Origin: Caldilineaceae bacterium SB0662_bin_25
Lineage (GTDB): Bacteria; Chloroflexota; Anaerolineae; Caldilineales; Caldilineaceae
DNA: 47,550 bases
Direction: 5' to 3'
Assembly (NCBI GenBank): GCA_009840225.1
Contig: VXOE01000017.1
Coordinates: forward strand, 1 to 47,550
Positions 27,472 through 36,813 of this stretch are shown piece after piece; position 1 is the stretch's first letter, and every line of letters starts with the position of its first letter. The notes under the pieces were generated by a model. It saw nothing but the letters and a program-made list of their open reading frames with translations. It did no database searches and was not told where the DNA came from. The position numbers were made by a program, and so were the translations under genes.

Positions 27472-28722
27472 CTATTTGGCTCCTCCGATTGTCTGCATGA
27501 CCGTACCCAGATCCTTGTCGCCGCGTCCGCTGAGATTAACCAAGATCACCTGGTCCCGCGCCATCTGTGGAGCAAGCTCCAACACATAGCCGATGGCATG
27601 TGCACTTTCCAACGCAGGGATAATCCCCTCCAGTTCGCACAGTGCACTAAACCCCTTGAGAGTCTGTGTATCTGTGCAGTAGGTGTATTCGGAGCGTCCA
27701 ACGTCTCGAAGCCAGGCATGTTCAGGGCCCACACTGGCATAATCCAAGCCGGCGGAAATCGAATGGGTCAGGGCGATTTGCCCGTCACCGTCCTGCAGCA
27801 CGAAGCTCTTGGTACCCTGCAGGACGCCGAGCCGGCCCCGTTCCGGGTCGGCGAAACGAGCGGCATGGGCGCCGTCTTCGATGCCGTGCCCGCCTGCCTC
27901 GACGCCGATGAGTCGAACGCTTTCCTCTTCGAGGAATGGATGGAAGATGCCGATGGCGTTACTGCCGCCGCCGACGCAAGCCACAATTACGTCAGGCAGC
28001 CGGCCCGGGCCGCCTTCAGCGGGATCCTGCATCTGGCTGTGGGCCTCGCTGCCGATGATCGATTGGAAGTCCCGTACCATGGCAGGATAGGGATGGGGGC
28101 CAAGTGCGCTGCCCAGCAGGTAGTGGGTGGTATCTACATTTGTGACCCAGTCGCGAATGGCCTCATTGATGGCGTCTTTGAGCGTCTGTGAGCCGCTGTC
28201 GACTGCGCGCACCTCGGTACCGAGGAGCTGCATGCGAAAGACATTCGGCTTCTGACGTTCCATGTCCACCGTGCCCATATAGACGATGCACTCGATTCCC
28301 AGCAGCGCAGACGCCGTGGCGGTGGCGACGCCGTGCTGACCGGCGCCGGTTTCGGCCACGATGCGCGTCTTGCCCATCTTGCGTTTCATCAACAGGGCCT
28401 GACCCAGGGCATTATTGATCTTGTGGGCACCGGAGTGGGCGAGGTCTTCCCGCTTCAGATAGATTTGGGCGCCGCCTAACTCTTCGCTCAGGCGGCGGGC
28501 ATAGGTCAGTGGGGTCGGACGTCCAACGTACGTGTGCTGAAGATGGGCCAGTTCAGCCATAAACTCCTGGTCAATGCGGGCGTTCAGGTAAGCTTCTTCC
28601 AGTTCGTCCAGCGCCGGCATAAGCGTCTCTGGCACGTACTTGCCTCCATACGGACCGAAACGCCCCGTCTCGTCCGGAACGGCGCCGTAGTTAACAGGTG
28701 TCGATGTTTTTGAAAGAGTCAT
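27472..28722 (-). CDS. trpB: tryptophan synthase beta chain
   Basis: The PLP enzyme that condenses indole with serine. The 416-residue protein has '[19 protein letters not shown]', the PLP lysine in '[21 protein letters not shown]', the substrate loop '[18 protein letters not shown]', and the PLP phosphate loop '[17 protein letters not shown]'. The open frame continues to 28809 but ATG 28722 is chosen since GAGG precedes it by a few nt and other TrpB1 proteins begin near there. It belongs to the TrpA-partnered TrpB1 type. It lies in the aro operon rather than with the other trp genes, 43 nt after aroE. Confidence 0.97.
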   Translation of the reverse strand: MTLSKTSTPVNYGAVPDETGRFGPYGGKYVPETLMPALDELEEAYLNARIDQEFMAELAHLQHTYVGRPTPLTYARRLSEELGGAQIYLKREDLAHSGAHKINNALGQALLMKRKMGKTRIVAETGAGQHGVATATASALLGIECIVYMGTVDMERQKPNVFRMQLLGTEVRAVDSGSQTLKDAINEAIRDWVTNVDTTHYLLGSALGPHPYPAMVRDFQSIIGSEAHSQMQDPAEGGPGRLPDVIVACVGGGSNAIGIFHPFLEEESVRLIGVEAGGHGIEDGAHAARFADPERGRLGVLQGTKSFVLQDGDGQIALTHSISAGLDYASVGPEHAWLRDVGRSEYTYCTDTQTLKGFSALCELEGIIPALESAHAIGYVLELAPQMARDQVILVNLSGRGDKDLGTVMQTIGGAK

Positions 28723-28765
28723 CAGTACCTCGCATTCGGTGTGGCGACGGTTGCCCATCAGTCCG

Positions 28766-29701
28766 TCATCTGCGCTCGAATATGATATTCGTTGCCTGCT
28801 GCATAACATCCACCGGCGCGGTTTCGCCGGTCCATTTTTCCCAGGCGATAGCGCCCTGGTAAACCAGCATGCCCAGGCCTCCTATGGCTGTAGCCCCGTC
28901 GGTAGAGGCCAGTTGCAGCAGTCGGGTCATGGCCGGATTGTAGACAAGGTCGTAGACGATTTGATCTTCACGGAATTCAACATTTTCCTCCCAAGGGAGC
29001 CCTTCGATGCGCGGCTCCATACCTAACGAGGTACAGTTAACGATCAGGTTCGCATCCTGGGCGCTGCCTGTCACATCGTCGGGAAAGGCGGCGCTGTCGA
29101 CTCTGATTTCCGGGAAGTAAGACTGCATCGTTGCCGCCAGATCGACGGCCTTCTCAACGGTGCGGTTGAGAATCATCACACTTTCCACTCCGGCCTCTGC
29201 AAGTCCATATACGACTGCCCTCGAGGAGCCGCCCGCCCCGATCACCAAGGCCCGCCTGCCTTCCGGCTCAACATTGTGAGCTTTCAGATCGGCAATGAAT
29301 CCTGCGCCATCTGTGTTGTCTCCAGTGAGCTGGCCATCCTTTTCGACGACTATTGTATTGACGGCGCCTATGGCTTCTGCCGCGGGTGTCCAGTGTTGCA
29401 GGTGGGGCATGACCGCCTGCTTGTGTGGAACGGTCACGTTGACACCCCTCAATCCCAGTGCGGGCAAGGCGGCAACAGCCTCGGATACTCGTTCGGGCGG
29501 CACTGCGAAGGCCAGGTAACGCCAGTTCATTTGGCGTGCTACGAACGCGGCATTGTGCATCTGCGGGCTGATGGAATGAGTGACCGGCCAGCCGAACAGC
29601 CCAACGAGCGTTGTCGCGGCATTGATGTCGGTCGGAAATATATCCGAATCAGTCCCATCCGAAGGGACGGAGGCCGATTCATTCTGCAGTGGTTTACTCA
29701 T
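28766..29701 (-). CDS. aroE: shikimate dehydrogenase
   Basis: AroE reduces 3-dehydroshikimate with NADPH. The 311-residue product shows the substrate motif '[12 protein letters not shown]', catalytic Lys in 'GVNVTVPHK', catalytic Asp in 'DNTDGAGF', and NADP loop '[13 protein letters not shown]'. The first 30 residues are a non-conserved Ser/Asp-rich extension, so a later start is possible, although no better ATG is seen. Its start overlaps the aroA stop by 8 nt, implying coupling. Confidence 0.95.
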   Translation of the reverse strand: MSKPLQNESASVPSDGTDSDIFPTDINAATTLVGLFGWPVTHSISPQMHNAAFVARQMNWRYLAFAVPPERVSEAVAALPALGLRGVNVTVPHKQAVMPHLQHWTPAAEAIGAVNTIVVEKDGQLTGDNTDGAGFIADLKAHNVEPEGRRALVIGAGGSSRAVVYGLAEAGVESVMILNRTVEKAVDLAATMQSYFPEIRVDSAAFPDDVTGSAQDANLIVNCTSLGMEPRIEGLPWEENVEFREDQIVYDLVYNPAMTRLLQLASTDGATAIGGLGMLVYQGAIAWEKWTGETAPVDVMQQATNIIFERR

Positions 29702-31025
29702 CGTCGCTTGCCCACTCCAGTTCTTGCACGTTTACGTTGAGCGCGCGCAACGTAGATTCGAAACCGGGAAAACTGTCGGCGGTAACGTGCGCGTTACGGA
29801 TGGTGGTCTCCCCGTCGGCAATCACGGCGGCCACGGCCAATGCCATCGCCAGCCTGTGATCGCGGTGGCTATCCACGGTTGTGCCCTTGAGCGGCGTCGG
29901 TCCGTCCACGATAAAGCCGTCGGCGGTCTCCTGAATCCGAGCACCCATCTTTTTGAGTTCTGAGACGGTCGTGGCGATTCGATCGGTCTCCTTTACGCGC
30001 AGTTCCTGGGCGTCGCGCACAACGGTGCGCCCTTCGGCCTGTGTCGCGGCAACGGCCAGGACCGGCAACTCGTCGATCATGGTGACGATCTGTGCGCCGC
30101 CGAGTTCCAAGCCCCGGAGCCCGCCGCCGCTGACGATCAGATCTGCCACGGGCTCACCACCCTGAAATGGCCGTTCTCTGCGCCGAATCCTAGCCCCCAT
30201 CTCTGAAAGAGCATCGACGATCCCTGTACGGGTCGCATTGACCCCCACATCGACAATCGTCAGGTTACTGTCCGGCAACGCGGACGCGCCAACCAACAGG
30301 AATGCGGCCGAGGAGATATCGCCGGGAACGAGGATGTTCAGAGGGTTGAGCGGCGAGTGGGGACGCTCGCTATGCGTCGTGTTGCCTAGTGCCGTGACCG
30401 GGGCGCCCATCGATTTCAACATGCGTTCGGTATGGTCACGTGCGGGTCCGGGCTGGTGAACGACTGTCAGGCCGTGGGCGTAGAGGCCTGCCAACAGGAG
30501 ACAGCTCTTGACTTGGGCGCTGGCGACCGGCATATCGTATTCGATAGCGGAGAGGCGGGAGGGAATGATTGTAAGAGGCGCGAACCTGCCATTTTGGCGT
30601 CCGAAAATCTGGGCGCCCATCGAGCGCAAAGGGTCGACAATCCGGGCCATAGGACGCCCGCGAATCTGAGCCGTCCCGCTGAGTACGCTAACGAACACCT
30701 GTCCAGCCAACAGCCCGGATAGCAGTCGCATCGTCGTACCACTGTTATCGCAGTCGAGCACGTCATTGGGCTCTTTCAAGCCATCAAGCCCGACGCCGTG
30801 AACCTCGAGGCGCGTGCGACTGATTTCATCGATGCGCACGCCCATCGCCCGCATGATGTTCATTGTGGCCCGACAGTCGTGACCGTCGAGAAAGTTACGA
30901 ATGTGCGTGGATCCTTCGGCAATAGATCCGAAGATCACCGCCCGATGGCTGATGGACTTATCCCCAGGGACCCCGCACCGACCGACGAGGGGACCTTCAC
31001 TGCTGATTTTGAGTATGTCTGCCAT
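29694..31025 (-). CDS. aroA: 3-phosphoshikimate 1-carboxyvinyltransferase (EPSP synthase)
   Basis: AroA joins shikimate 3-phosphate and PEP. The 443-residue two-domain protein has 'PGDKSISHRAVIFGSIAEG', 'DCDNSGTTMRLLSGLLAG', 'ELPVLAVAATQAEGRTVVRDAQELRVKETDRI' and 'DHRLAMALAVAAV'. The motif NSGTTMRLL differs from the E. coli-like NAGTAMRPL form, so it belongs to a different EPSPS subgroup. No good ribosome site precedes the ATG; the gene is 121 nt downstream of tyrA. It is complete. Confidence 0.96.
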   Translation of the reverse strand: MADILKISSEGPLVGRCGVPGDKSISHRAVIFGSIAEGSTHIRNFLDGHDCRATMNIMRAMGVRIDEISRTRLEVHGVGLDGLKEPNDVLDCDNSGTTMRLLSGLLAGQVFVSVLSGTAQIRGRPMARIVDPLRSMGAQIFGRQNGRFAPLTIIPSRLSAIEYDMPVASAQVKSCLLLAGLYAHGLTVVHQPGPARDHTERMLKSMGAPVTALGNTTHSERPHSPLNPLNILVPGDISSAAFLLVGASALPDSNLTIVDVGVNATRTGIVDALSEMGARIRRRERPFQGGEPVADLIVSGGGLRGLELGGAQIVTMIDELPVLAVAATQAEGRTVVRDAQELRVKETDRIATTVSELKKMGARIQETADGFIVDGPTPLKGTTVDSHRDHRLAMALAVAAVIADGETTIRNAHVTADSFPGFESTLRALNVNVQELEWASDDE

Positions 31026-31146
31026 TGGAGGTTTGGGTTGAATTGGGACGTACAGGCCAATGTGTGTTCAATATGGGTTTCTGCTTCCGATTTATTGGGG
31101 GCTTCGAATCGGGTAGCCTTTCTGCGTCGACAGGCGAGGGCTCATG

Positions 31147-32046
31147 TCAGCCCAGCGCCGGCGTGGCTAACGGACCTTTCTTTTGCCGCCATGCTGCACG
31201 CGTAGCCTGCGAACAGGAGAGCTTACTCTGCAGAGTATCTTCATCGTTATCAGCGAGAAGCGTTCGCAGTTCCTGAAGATGCACACCCAGGGTGTCCAAC
31301 TGTTCCAAGACCGCTTCCCGATTGGTCACCAGAATGTCCAGGAACATCTGCGTATCGCTAGCTGCCACCCGACTGGTGTCGCGAAACCCGCCTGCTGCCA
31401 GCTCCCAGACGGCGGGGTCTTCGTCCCCACAGTCACTGACTGTGTGCACCAAGGCGCTCGCCAGTAGAAAGGGCAGATGGCTTATGGCAGCAACGAGCTG
31501 GTCGTGGCGGTCCGGCTGCATAGTTATAGGGAAGGCCCCGATTGCCTCCGCCAGTTCGGAGGCCAGCTCAATTGTTTCCGTCGACGTGCGGGGCAGGGGC
31601 GTGAGCACCCACGGCGCGCCCTCGTAGAGACCACTTTCTGCGGAGGCGTATCCGGCAGTCTCTTTGCCGGTCATGGGATGGCCGCCAATTGGCTGAACAC
31701 GGGGAGGCAACTGGTCCATGGCCGCGCAGATTTCGGCTTTGGTGCTTCCCATATCCATAACAATGGTACCCGGCCACAGGATTGGCCCGAGCGTCTCCAG
31801 CATCTTGACGACAGCGCGAACAGGCGTGGACAAGATGACAATATCGGCCCCGGCAACTCCGGAGCTGAGATCTGTTGTCGCCAAGTCGACAGAGTTTTCG
31901 TGAAAGGCGCGCAGGATTGTGCCGAAATTGCGGGTAACGCCCCTCACTTCACGGCACAGGTTGCGTTGTTTCAGATCGATACACAGGCTTGCGCCCATCA
32001 GGCCAAGCCCGATGACTGTTACACTACACTCGGAAAGGGATTTCAT
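31147..32046 (-). CDS. tyrA: prephenate dehydrogenase
   Basis: TyrA makes 4-hydroxyphenylpyruvate from prephenate with NAD(P). The 299-residue protein has the Rossmann motif '[10 protein letters not shown]' near the N-terminus, 'STPVRAV', 'DMGSTKAEI', and the prephenate-binding '[16 protein letters not shown]'. A helical C-terminal dimerisation region follows; no ACT domain or chorismate mutase is fused. Arogenate as substrate cannot be excluded from sequence. It sits in the minus-strand aromatic operon, 88 nt after the nearer aroF. Confidence 0.94.
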   Translation of the reverse strand: MKSLSECSVTVIGLGLMGASLCIDLKQRNLCREVRGVTRNFGTILRAFHENSVDLATTDLSSGVAGADIVILSTPVRAVVKMLETLGPILWPGTIVMDMGSTKAEICAAMDQLPPRVQPIGGHPMTGKETAGYASAESGLYEGAPWVLTPLPRTSTETIELASELAEAIGAFPITMQPDRHDQLVAAISHLPFLLASALVHTVSDCGDEDPAVWELAAGGFRDTSRVAASDTQMFLDILVTNREAVLEQLDTLGVHLQELRTLLADNDEDTLQSKLSCSQATRAAWRQKKGPLATPALG

Positions 32047-32134
32047 GTATAGACTGTCGTTGCTTAGTTCCCGCTCCTGTTATTCCGGTTAGAGCGGTCA
32101 GGTGAACTGCCGCCTCGCGTCCAGGTTCAGGAAA

Positions 32135-33151
32135 TCAGAGTTGACGTCCAACGGCACTGGCAACAGATTTCAGTTCCTGCATCAGTGAGCCGAAGTGCTC
32201 GAAAGTCAGACTTTGGGCGCCGTCGCTCCAAGCCTTTGACGGGTCTGGATGTACTTCGATCATCAGTGCGTCTGCACCTGCGGCAACCGCGGCCTTCGCA
32301 ATGGGGGCAACGTACTCCCACTGGCCCGTACCGTGTGCCGGGTCGGCCACGACAGGCAGGTGAGTCAACTGCTTCAACACGGGGATGGCATTGATGTCAA
32401 AAGTGTTGCGGGTGGCAGTCTCGTAAGTCCGGATCCCGCGCTCACAGACCATCACCTGCATGTTTCCGTTGCTCAGAATGTATTCGGCCCCCATCAGCAA
32501 CTCTTGAATCGTGCCGCTGATGCCCCGCTTCAGGAAGACCGGTTTGGTCGTCTTGCCCACGGCCTTCAGGAGCGGGTAATTCTGGTTGTTGCGGGCGCCG
32601 ATCTGAAAGATGTCAGTGTAGTCGCCAACCAGTTCGATATCCTCGGAACTCATCACCTCGGTGATGATCGGGAGACCGGTCTGCTCTCTGGCCTCAGCCA
32701 GGTATTTGAGGCCCTCTTCGCCCAGGCCCTGGAAGCTGTACGGGCTACTGCGCGGTTTGAATGCGCCACCGCGGAGAACTGAGCCGCCGGCTTCTTTGAC
32801 AGCGTGCGCCGTCTCCAGGATTTGCTCGCGGCTTTCCACACTGCAAGGACCGGCCATTACCACGACTTTCTCACCGCCGATGTCTGTGCCATTGACGGGA
32901 ATGGTAGTCGACGACTGAACGAAGTCACGACTGGCGTACTTGTAGGGCTGCATAATACGGACTGTTTTTTCCACTCCCTCAAGGACTTCGAATGTGTCCT
33001 GTTGGATCAGATAGTCGTCGGCGCCTATGATGCCAACAATTGTGCGGGCTTCTCCGCGGCTCAGATGCACCTTGTAGCCGAGCTCTTCTACGCGCTTGAC
33101 GACTTCCTCTACTTGCTCCTGCGAGGCTCCTTGCCTCATTACAACAATCAT
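32135..33151 (-). CDS. aroF: DAHP synthase, type I-beta (copy 1)
   Basis: DAHP synthase starts the shikimate pathway from PEP and erythrose 4-phosphate. The 338-residue protein matches the Thermotoga-type enzyme in length and layout: an N-terminal ferredoxin/ACT-like regulatory domain (1-70) and a barrel with '[13 protein letters not shown]', '[19 protein letters not shown]', '[17 protein letters not shown]', '[12 protein letters not shown]', and '[10 protein letters not shown]'. ATG 33151 is preferred over 33187 because AAAGGA is about 7 nt upstream and homologues start there. It is adjacent to a second, closely related copy. In the family the N-terminal domain gives Tyr/Phe feedback inhibition. 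Confidence 0.95.
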   Translation of the reverse strand: MIVVMRQGASQEQVEEVVKRVEELGYKVHLSRGEARTIVGIIGADDYLIQQDTFEVLEGVEKTVRIMQPYKYASRDFVQSSTTIPVNGTDIGGEKVVVMAGPCSVESREQILETAHAVKEAGGSVLRGGAFKPRSSPYSFQGLGEEGLKYLAEAREQTGLPIITEVMSSEDIELVGDYTDIFQIGARNNQNYPLLKAVGKTTKPVFLKRGISGTIQELLMGAEYILSNGNMQVMVCERGIRTYETATRNTFDINAIPVLKQLTHLPVVADPAHGTGQWEYVAPIAKAAVAAGADALMIEVHPDPSKAWSDGAQSLTFEHFGSLMQELKSVASAVGRQL

Positions 33152-33244
33152 GGACAGATCCTTTCCCGTTATGGTTGCGTGGCTCAAATGTCGATTTGGA
33201 CTGCGTACTGCGATAGATTGGGCCTATTTCCCTCCAAGGACCGT

Positions 33245-34348
33245 TCAGGCCAACACGGCGCCAGTCTCCATTTCAACTGAATTTCGCACACCCTTGTCGG
33301 CGGTTGCAGCGGGGTGATCCGTTTCCGTTGGCGTTGCAATCGAGCGGCCCACGGCCTCTGCGACCTTCGTTAAAGAGCACATCAGATCGGCGAACCGCTC
33401 CGGTTTGAGACTCTGGTCCCCGTCACTCAAGGCTGACTCCGGGTCTGGGTGGACCTCCAGAATTAGCGCGTCGGCCCCAGCCGCTACTGCAGCTAGCGAC
33501 ATGGGCGACACCAGTTCCCAGTCGCCCGTGCCGTGCGCCGGGTCGGCGACCACTGGCAGGTGTGAGGCCCGCTTGAGAACGGGAATTGCGTTGAGATCGA
33601 AGGTATTGCGGGTGGCAGTTTCGTAGGTACGGATACCGCGCTCGCACAGCATCACCTGCATGTTTCCGTTGCTCAGGATGTACTCGGCGCACATCAGCAG
33701 TTCCTGGATTTCGCCGCTGAGGCCGCGCTTGAGCATGACCGGTTTACGAGTTTTGCCGACTGCCTGGAGAAGTGCGTAATTCTGCATATTGCGGGCGCCG
33801 ATCTGGAGGATATCCACATACTCGGCCACCAGGTCGATCGTCTCAACAGTCATCACTTCGGAGATGACCGGCAGGCCTGTTATCTCCCTGGCCTCGGCCA
33901 GGTACTTCAGCCCCTCCTCGCCAAGCCCCTGGAAGCTGTACGGGCTGGTGCGCGGCTTGAAAGCACCGCCTCGCAGTACACTGGCGCCGGCATCTTTGAC
34001 GGCGATGGCGGTCTGAATAATTTGATCCCTGCTCTCGACGCTGCAGGGCCCGGCCATGACGACAACCTGCTCGCCCCCAAAACTGACGCCGTTCACGTTT
34101 ACGATGGTACGCTCAGGGTGTGTAGCTCTGCTTGCAAGCTTGTACGGGTCCTGGATGCGCACAGTCTTTTGGACGCCCGACATCGCATCAAAGGTCGCCC
34201 TTTGCATCAGGGTCAAGTCGCCGAGAAGGGCGATGACGGTATGACTTTCGCCACATATTGGCTGAGTTTGAGCGCCCATCGAGGCAGCGCGCTTGATTAC
34301 GTTTTCGATCTCGGTATCAGAGGCCTGTGGTTTCATTACGACTACCAT
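33245..34348 (-). CDS. aroF: DAHP synthase, type I-beta (copy 2)
   Basis: A second DAHP synthase of 367 residues, 93 nt upstream of copy 1 in the same operon. The catalytic barrel is nearly the same as copy 1, including long identical runs around '[13 protein letters not shown]' and '[17 protein letters not shown]'. The N-terminal regulatory domain differs much more ([18 protein letters not shown] against [18 protein letters not shown], then diverging), and about 30 extra residues extend the C-terminus. AGGAG lies just upstream of the ATG. The pair probably arose by tandem duplication; different feedback control is plausible. Confidence 0.95.
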   Translation of the reverse strand: MVVVMKPQASDTEIENVIKRAASMGAQTQPICGESHTVIALLGDLTLMQRATFDAMSGVQKTVRIQDPYKLASRATHPERTIVNVNGVSFGGEQVVVMAGPCSVESRDQIIQTAIAVKDAGASVLRGGAFKPRTSPYSFQGLGEEGLKYLAEAREITGLPVISEVMTVETIDLVAEYVDILQIGARNMQNYALLQAVGKTRKPVMLKRGLSGEIQELLMCAEYILSNGNMQVMLCERGIRTYETATRNTFDLNAIPVLKRASHLPVVADPAHGTGDWELVSPMSLAAVAAGADALILEVHPDPESALSDGDQSLKPERFADLMCSLTKVAEAVGRSIATPTETDHPAATADKGVRNSVEMETGAVLA

Positions 34349-34449
34349 TTATCTCTCCTGTATCTTGAATTCTTATTCGGAGGATTTGACACTTTCAGTG
34401 TCAAGAGCGCATTCGCTACCCTTTGCCGGAGATTCGAGTCCTTGGAGTT

Positions 34450-35307
34450 CTAAATCTGCAACGTAGCCTCTTGTGCAAACTCTTCAGGGGTAGGTTGCAC
34501 GGCAGCGGGGTAACTGCCCAGCATTTTGACAAAGGCGGCCCTGTTGAGCAGCCCCAAGACGGCAGCACTGCAGTCAGGCTCCTGCCAGTGGCCCTCAAAG
34601 TCCAGATAGAACACATATTGCCAGGGCCGGTTGCGGCGCGGGCGGCTCTCCAGTTTGACAAGATTGATGTTGCGTTCGGCGAACTCACCGAGACAGGCGT
34701 AAAGTGCACCCGGGCTGTGTGGCGTGGCAAAGACGAGGGAAGTTTTGGCGTTTGACGACTGCTGGGCGTCGCCTTTGCCGATGACAAAAAAGCGCGTGAA
34801 GTTGAAGTGCAGGTCCTCGATGCCCTGTTGGACCATCTCCAAGCCATAGATTTCAGCTGCCAGCGCGCTTGCTATGACGCCCACCTTCGGCTCGGGATGC
34901 TCTGCCAGTTCCTTGGCGCTGCCGGCCGTGTCATACCAAGGTATGGCCGTGTAGCCGTGGCGGTTGAGAAAGCTTTCGCACTGTGCCAGGGCCTGCGGAT
35001 GGCTGCGCACTTGCTCAATGTGGTCACCATTGCCCGGCAAAGTCAGTAGATTGTGACGCACACGCAGCAGGATTTCTCCCTGTACGCGAAAATCATGATC
35101 AAGTAAGAGGTCATAGGCTTTATTGATGCTGCCGGCGAGCGAGTTTTCCACAGGCACTACGCCCACAGTAGAGCGGTCATCATCCAACGAAGCGAATATA
35201 TCCTCGAATGTCCTGATGGGCAGAGTATCGACCTCCGCACCGAACTGCTGGCGGATAGCCTCTTCAGAATAGGCGCCGTGCTCTCCCTGAAAAGCTACTA
35301 CTGTCAT
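34450..35307 (-). CDS. pheA: prephenate dehydratase
   Basis: PheA converts prephenate to phenylpyruvate. The 285-residue protein has '[12 protein letters not shown]', '[13 protein letters not shown]', the catalytic T171-R-F motif, and a C-terminal ACT domain (about 190-265) with the Phe-binding ESRP (220-223). It is monofunctional; chorismate mutase is supplied by the adjacent aroH. The frame is open to 35406 but ATG 35307 is chosen since GGAG is 8 nt upstream and homology begins at once. Phe feedback through the ACT domain is expected from the family. Confidence 0.96.
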   Translation of the reverse strand: MTVVAFQGEHGAYSEEAIRQQFGAEVDTLPIRTFEDIFASLDDDRSTVGVVPVENSLAGSINKAYDLLLDHDFRVQGEILLRVRHNLLTLPGNGDHIEQVRSHPQALAQCESFLNRHGYTAIPWYDTAGSAKELAEHPEPKVGVIASALAAEIYGLEMVQQGIEDLHFNFTRFFVIGKGDAQQSSNAKTSLVFATPHSPGALYACLGEFAERNINLVKLESRPRRNRPWQYVFYLDFEGHWQEPDCSAAVLGLLNRAAFVKMLGSYPAAVQPTPEEFAQEATLQI

Positions 35308-35377
35308 CGGATTGCTCCATGGTTGCCTGACGTCAAAATTGAGCGTCTTCCTGGTCCAAGTCTCCAATTGGGCGCCG

Positions 35378-35815
35378 TCAAGACCAGTTCTCCAACTGCT
35401 CATCAATCCACTGATTCAGTTCGTCCAAGTCAATTTCGGATGCCAACCTCTTGTCAGGGCGCAGAGCCACAGCCTCCTTAAGATAGACATGCTGGATTTC
35501 CTTCTGCGGCGTATCGGTATTCCAGTTGATCAGAACGCGAATACAACGTGGAACAGTGTCTGCAACACGCATTTCATGGCCGCAAAGCATGGGCACATCC
35601 ATCCAACCCAACTGTCGGGCGGCCAGCGCAGGGAATTGACTGACCACATCGAAAGTTGTCGTAAAGATTGCACTGGCCACGTCTTCAGACTGGATATTGT
35701 TAAGACGAATCATAAATGCCAACAGTTCTCTGGTTGCCCGCAAAATAGATTCGGGCGTGTCCTCTTCAATAGTTGTTGCGCCCCGCACACCTCGACAGAC
35801 CACGGCATTCTCCAT
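35378..35815 (-). CDS. aroH: chorismate mutase, AroH type
   Basis: A 145-residue AroH-class chorismate mutase, the trimeric fold known from Bacillus subtilis, not the helical AroQ class. Family residues can be placed by comparison with the Bacillus enzyme: '[11 protein letters not shown]' (active-site Arg), C78 and E81 in '[10 protein letters not shown]', and R93 in '[10 protein letters not shown]'. A tail of about 20 residues after the core is charged. It is the first structural gene of the minus-strand operon, directly downstream of the attenuator. The ribosome site is weak (GCAGCG). Confidence 0.94.
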   Translation of the reverse strand: MENAVVCRGVRGATTIEEDTPESILRATRELLAFMIRLNNIQSEDVASAIFTTTFDVVSQFPALAARQLGWMDVPMLCGHEMRVADTVPRCIRVLINWNTDTPQKEIQHVYLKEAVALRPDKRLASEIDLDELNQWIDEQLENWS

Positions 35816-35937
35816 TTTTTCGCTGCGTCGTGCACACGTTGGAGGATACGGTACCTAACGACTTAATTTTTTCTGATACCTCGTTGCGCGTGGCAAGTAT
35901 GCGCACGTGCTGCGGGCAAAATTGCTTTCGGGCCAAC

Positions 35938-35968
35938 AAAAAAAGCGTGGAGTTCGTCTCCACGCTTT
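35938..35968 (-). terminator. intrinsic terminator of the aroH attenuator
   Basis: On the minus strand a perfect 11-bp hairpin (arms 35958-35968 and 35942-35952, 5-nt loop) ends in a run of seven T (35944 down to 35938). It lies between the leader ORF stop and aroH, about 120 nt before the aroH ATG, so it can only act as an attenuator of the downstream operon. Confidence 0.92.
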
Positions 35969-35991
35969 GAGTGTCTTTACGTTGACTGCCC

Positions 35992-36222
35992 TTACACAGC
36001 CCAACGCTCCTCAACCAGCGGAGACGGTTGGTTCACGCCAAAATAATAACCAAACCAAAAGTTGCCAAAAGAAAACCCGCGCCACTCATGGCGCAGGTTG
36101 CTGGACAACAGGATTTCCGCGGCCGACGGGCCATCCAAGAGGTTGATTGGCAGAAGAGAGTCGTCTTCGCTACGAATCAGATCGGCGATTGTCACTGGTG
36201 CTTCGCTTCGTTCGGTAGTCAC
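35992..36222 (-). CDS. aromatic-codon leader peptide (attenuator)
   Basis: This leader ORF (76 codons from GTG 36222) has no enzyme-like features but carries an extraordinary run: codons 50-61 read FSFGNFWFGYYF, 8 aromatic residues of 12 (five Phe, two Tyr, one Trp), with another Trp at 47. The stop codon is 24 nt before the intrinsic terminator in front of aroH. Such a layout is that of leader peptides whose translation senses charged tRNAs. The true start is unclear: GTG 36222 has a distant AGGA, while TTG at 36108 with GGAAA upstream would give a 38-codon peptide of more usual length. Either start keeps the aromatic cluster. Confidence 0.8.
   Translation of the reverse strand: MTTERSEAPVTIADLIRSEDDSLLPINLLDGPSAAEILLSSNLRHEWRGFSFGNFWFGYYFGVNQPSPLVEERWAV
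36012..36030 (-). promoter_or_regulatory. antiterminator segment of the aroH attenuator
   Basis: On the minus strand GTCTCCGCT (36025-36017) can pair with the terminator 5' arm AGCGTGGAGAC (35966-35956): six contiguous pairs plus three across a 2-nt bulge. It lies in the loop of a 5-bp hairpin (CAACC/GGTTG, 36030-36026 and 36016-36012). A ribosome stalled near codon 61 would cover the 5' arm of that hairpin and release the segment. Confidence 0.6.
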
Positions 36223-36279
36223 TCTGTCAAATCGTCCTATTGGCAGGGCGGCTGGGGTTTCTTCAGGACATTGAGGGAG

Positions 36280-36308
36280 AGATTACCACAGGGCAAAACA
36301 GATGTCAA
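36280..36308 (-). promoter_or_regulatory. promoter of the aroH-trpA minus-strand operon
   Basis: On the minus strand a perfect TTGACA (36308-36303) is followed after 17 bp by TAATCT (36285-36280), preceded by TGG (extended -10-like). Predicted transcription starts near 36273, about 50 nt before the leader GTG and 460 nt before aroH. Confidence 0.6.
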
Positions 36309-36727
36309 TTCCGTTGCCGCGAAATTCAAGAATAAGAAAAGCAAGTCCCTCCTCACCCTTTTTGGAGGAGATGCCGGGCAAGGTCTCATGGCAGTATGAG
36401 GAATCCAGCAAGACGGCACTTAGTCCCTCCGCAGGCAAAGGAGCGACTCCATCGGAGGCCATAAAAGCGGTTGAGCAGCATCCAGGCAGGACCCAGCCGG
36501 TTGGTCGTCGCGTCGATTGGCCAACTGTCATTGTTCGAAAGAGGAGGGACGGCGAGAAGTGTCCGTGAGGATTTTCTCCTAGCACCGCCGGAAATTTTCC
36601 TAATAGCTGGTAACTCTGAAGAGAGTGTCATTGGGCCAGATTCCAGAGCCGGTCCCCATCTTGCACATCCCATGCCGTTCCCCGACAATTGTTAGCCAGG
36701 CAGTTCATAGGCTGTCAATGCGTAGGG
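36309..36727. other. non-coding region between divergent transcripts
   Basis: No gene is supported here. Short open frames on both strands lack ribosome sites or family features. The region separates the minus-strand aromatic promoter from the forward SDR gene. Confidence 0.45.
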
Positions 36728-36768
36728 CTGCTGTCAGCAGTGCCGCATAAGGTTTCTTTATCAGAAAC
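36728..36768. promoter_or_regulatory. two short palindromes upstream of the SDR gene
   Basis: CTGCTG-T-CAGCAG (36728-36740) and GTTTCT-TTATC-AGAAAC (36752-36768) are perfect 6-bp inverted repeats 11 bp apart, 45-86 nt upstream of the SDR start. They could be operator sites. No regulator is known and chance is possible for repeats this short. Confidence 0.3.
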
Positions 36769-36813
36769 GTGAAGCGGCGGCTTACGTTTCAACTTCAGCT
36801 AGGGAGGATTCGG

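Noticed and set aside
36036-36092. An 18-codon hydrophobic ORF on the minus strand (starting MSGAGFLLATFG) overlapping the aromatic leader in another frame
   Set aside because: It starts from an ATG but has no ribosome site, and its codons would not give the aromatic signal. Considered a shadow, though ribosome profiling could decide.
36225-36230. A second TTGACA on the minus strand near the leader GTG
   Set aside because: No -10-like hexamer lies 16-18 bp downstream of it; the TTGACA at 36308-36303 has a better partner.
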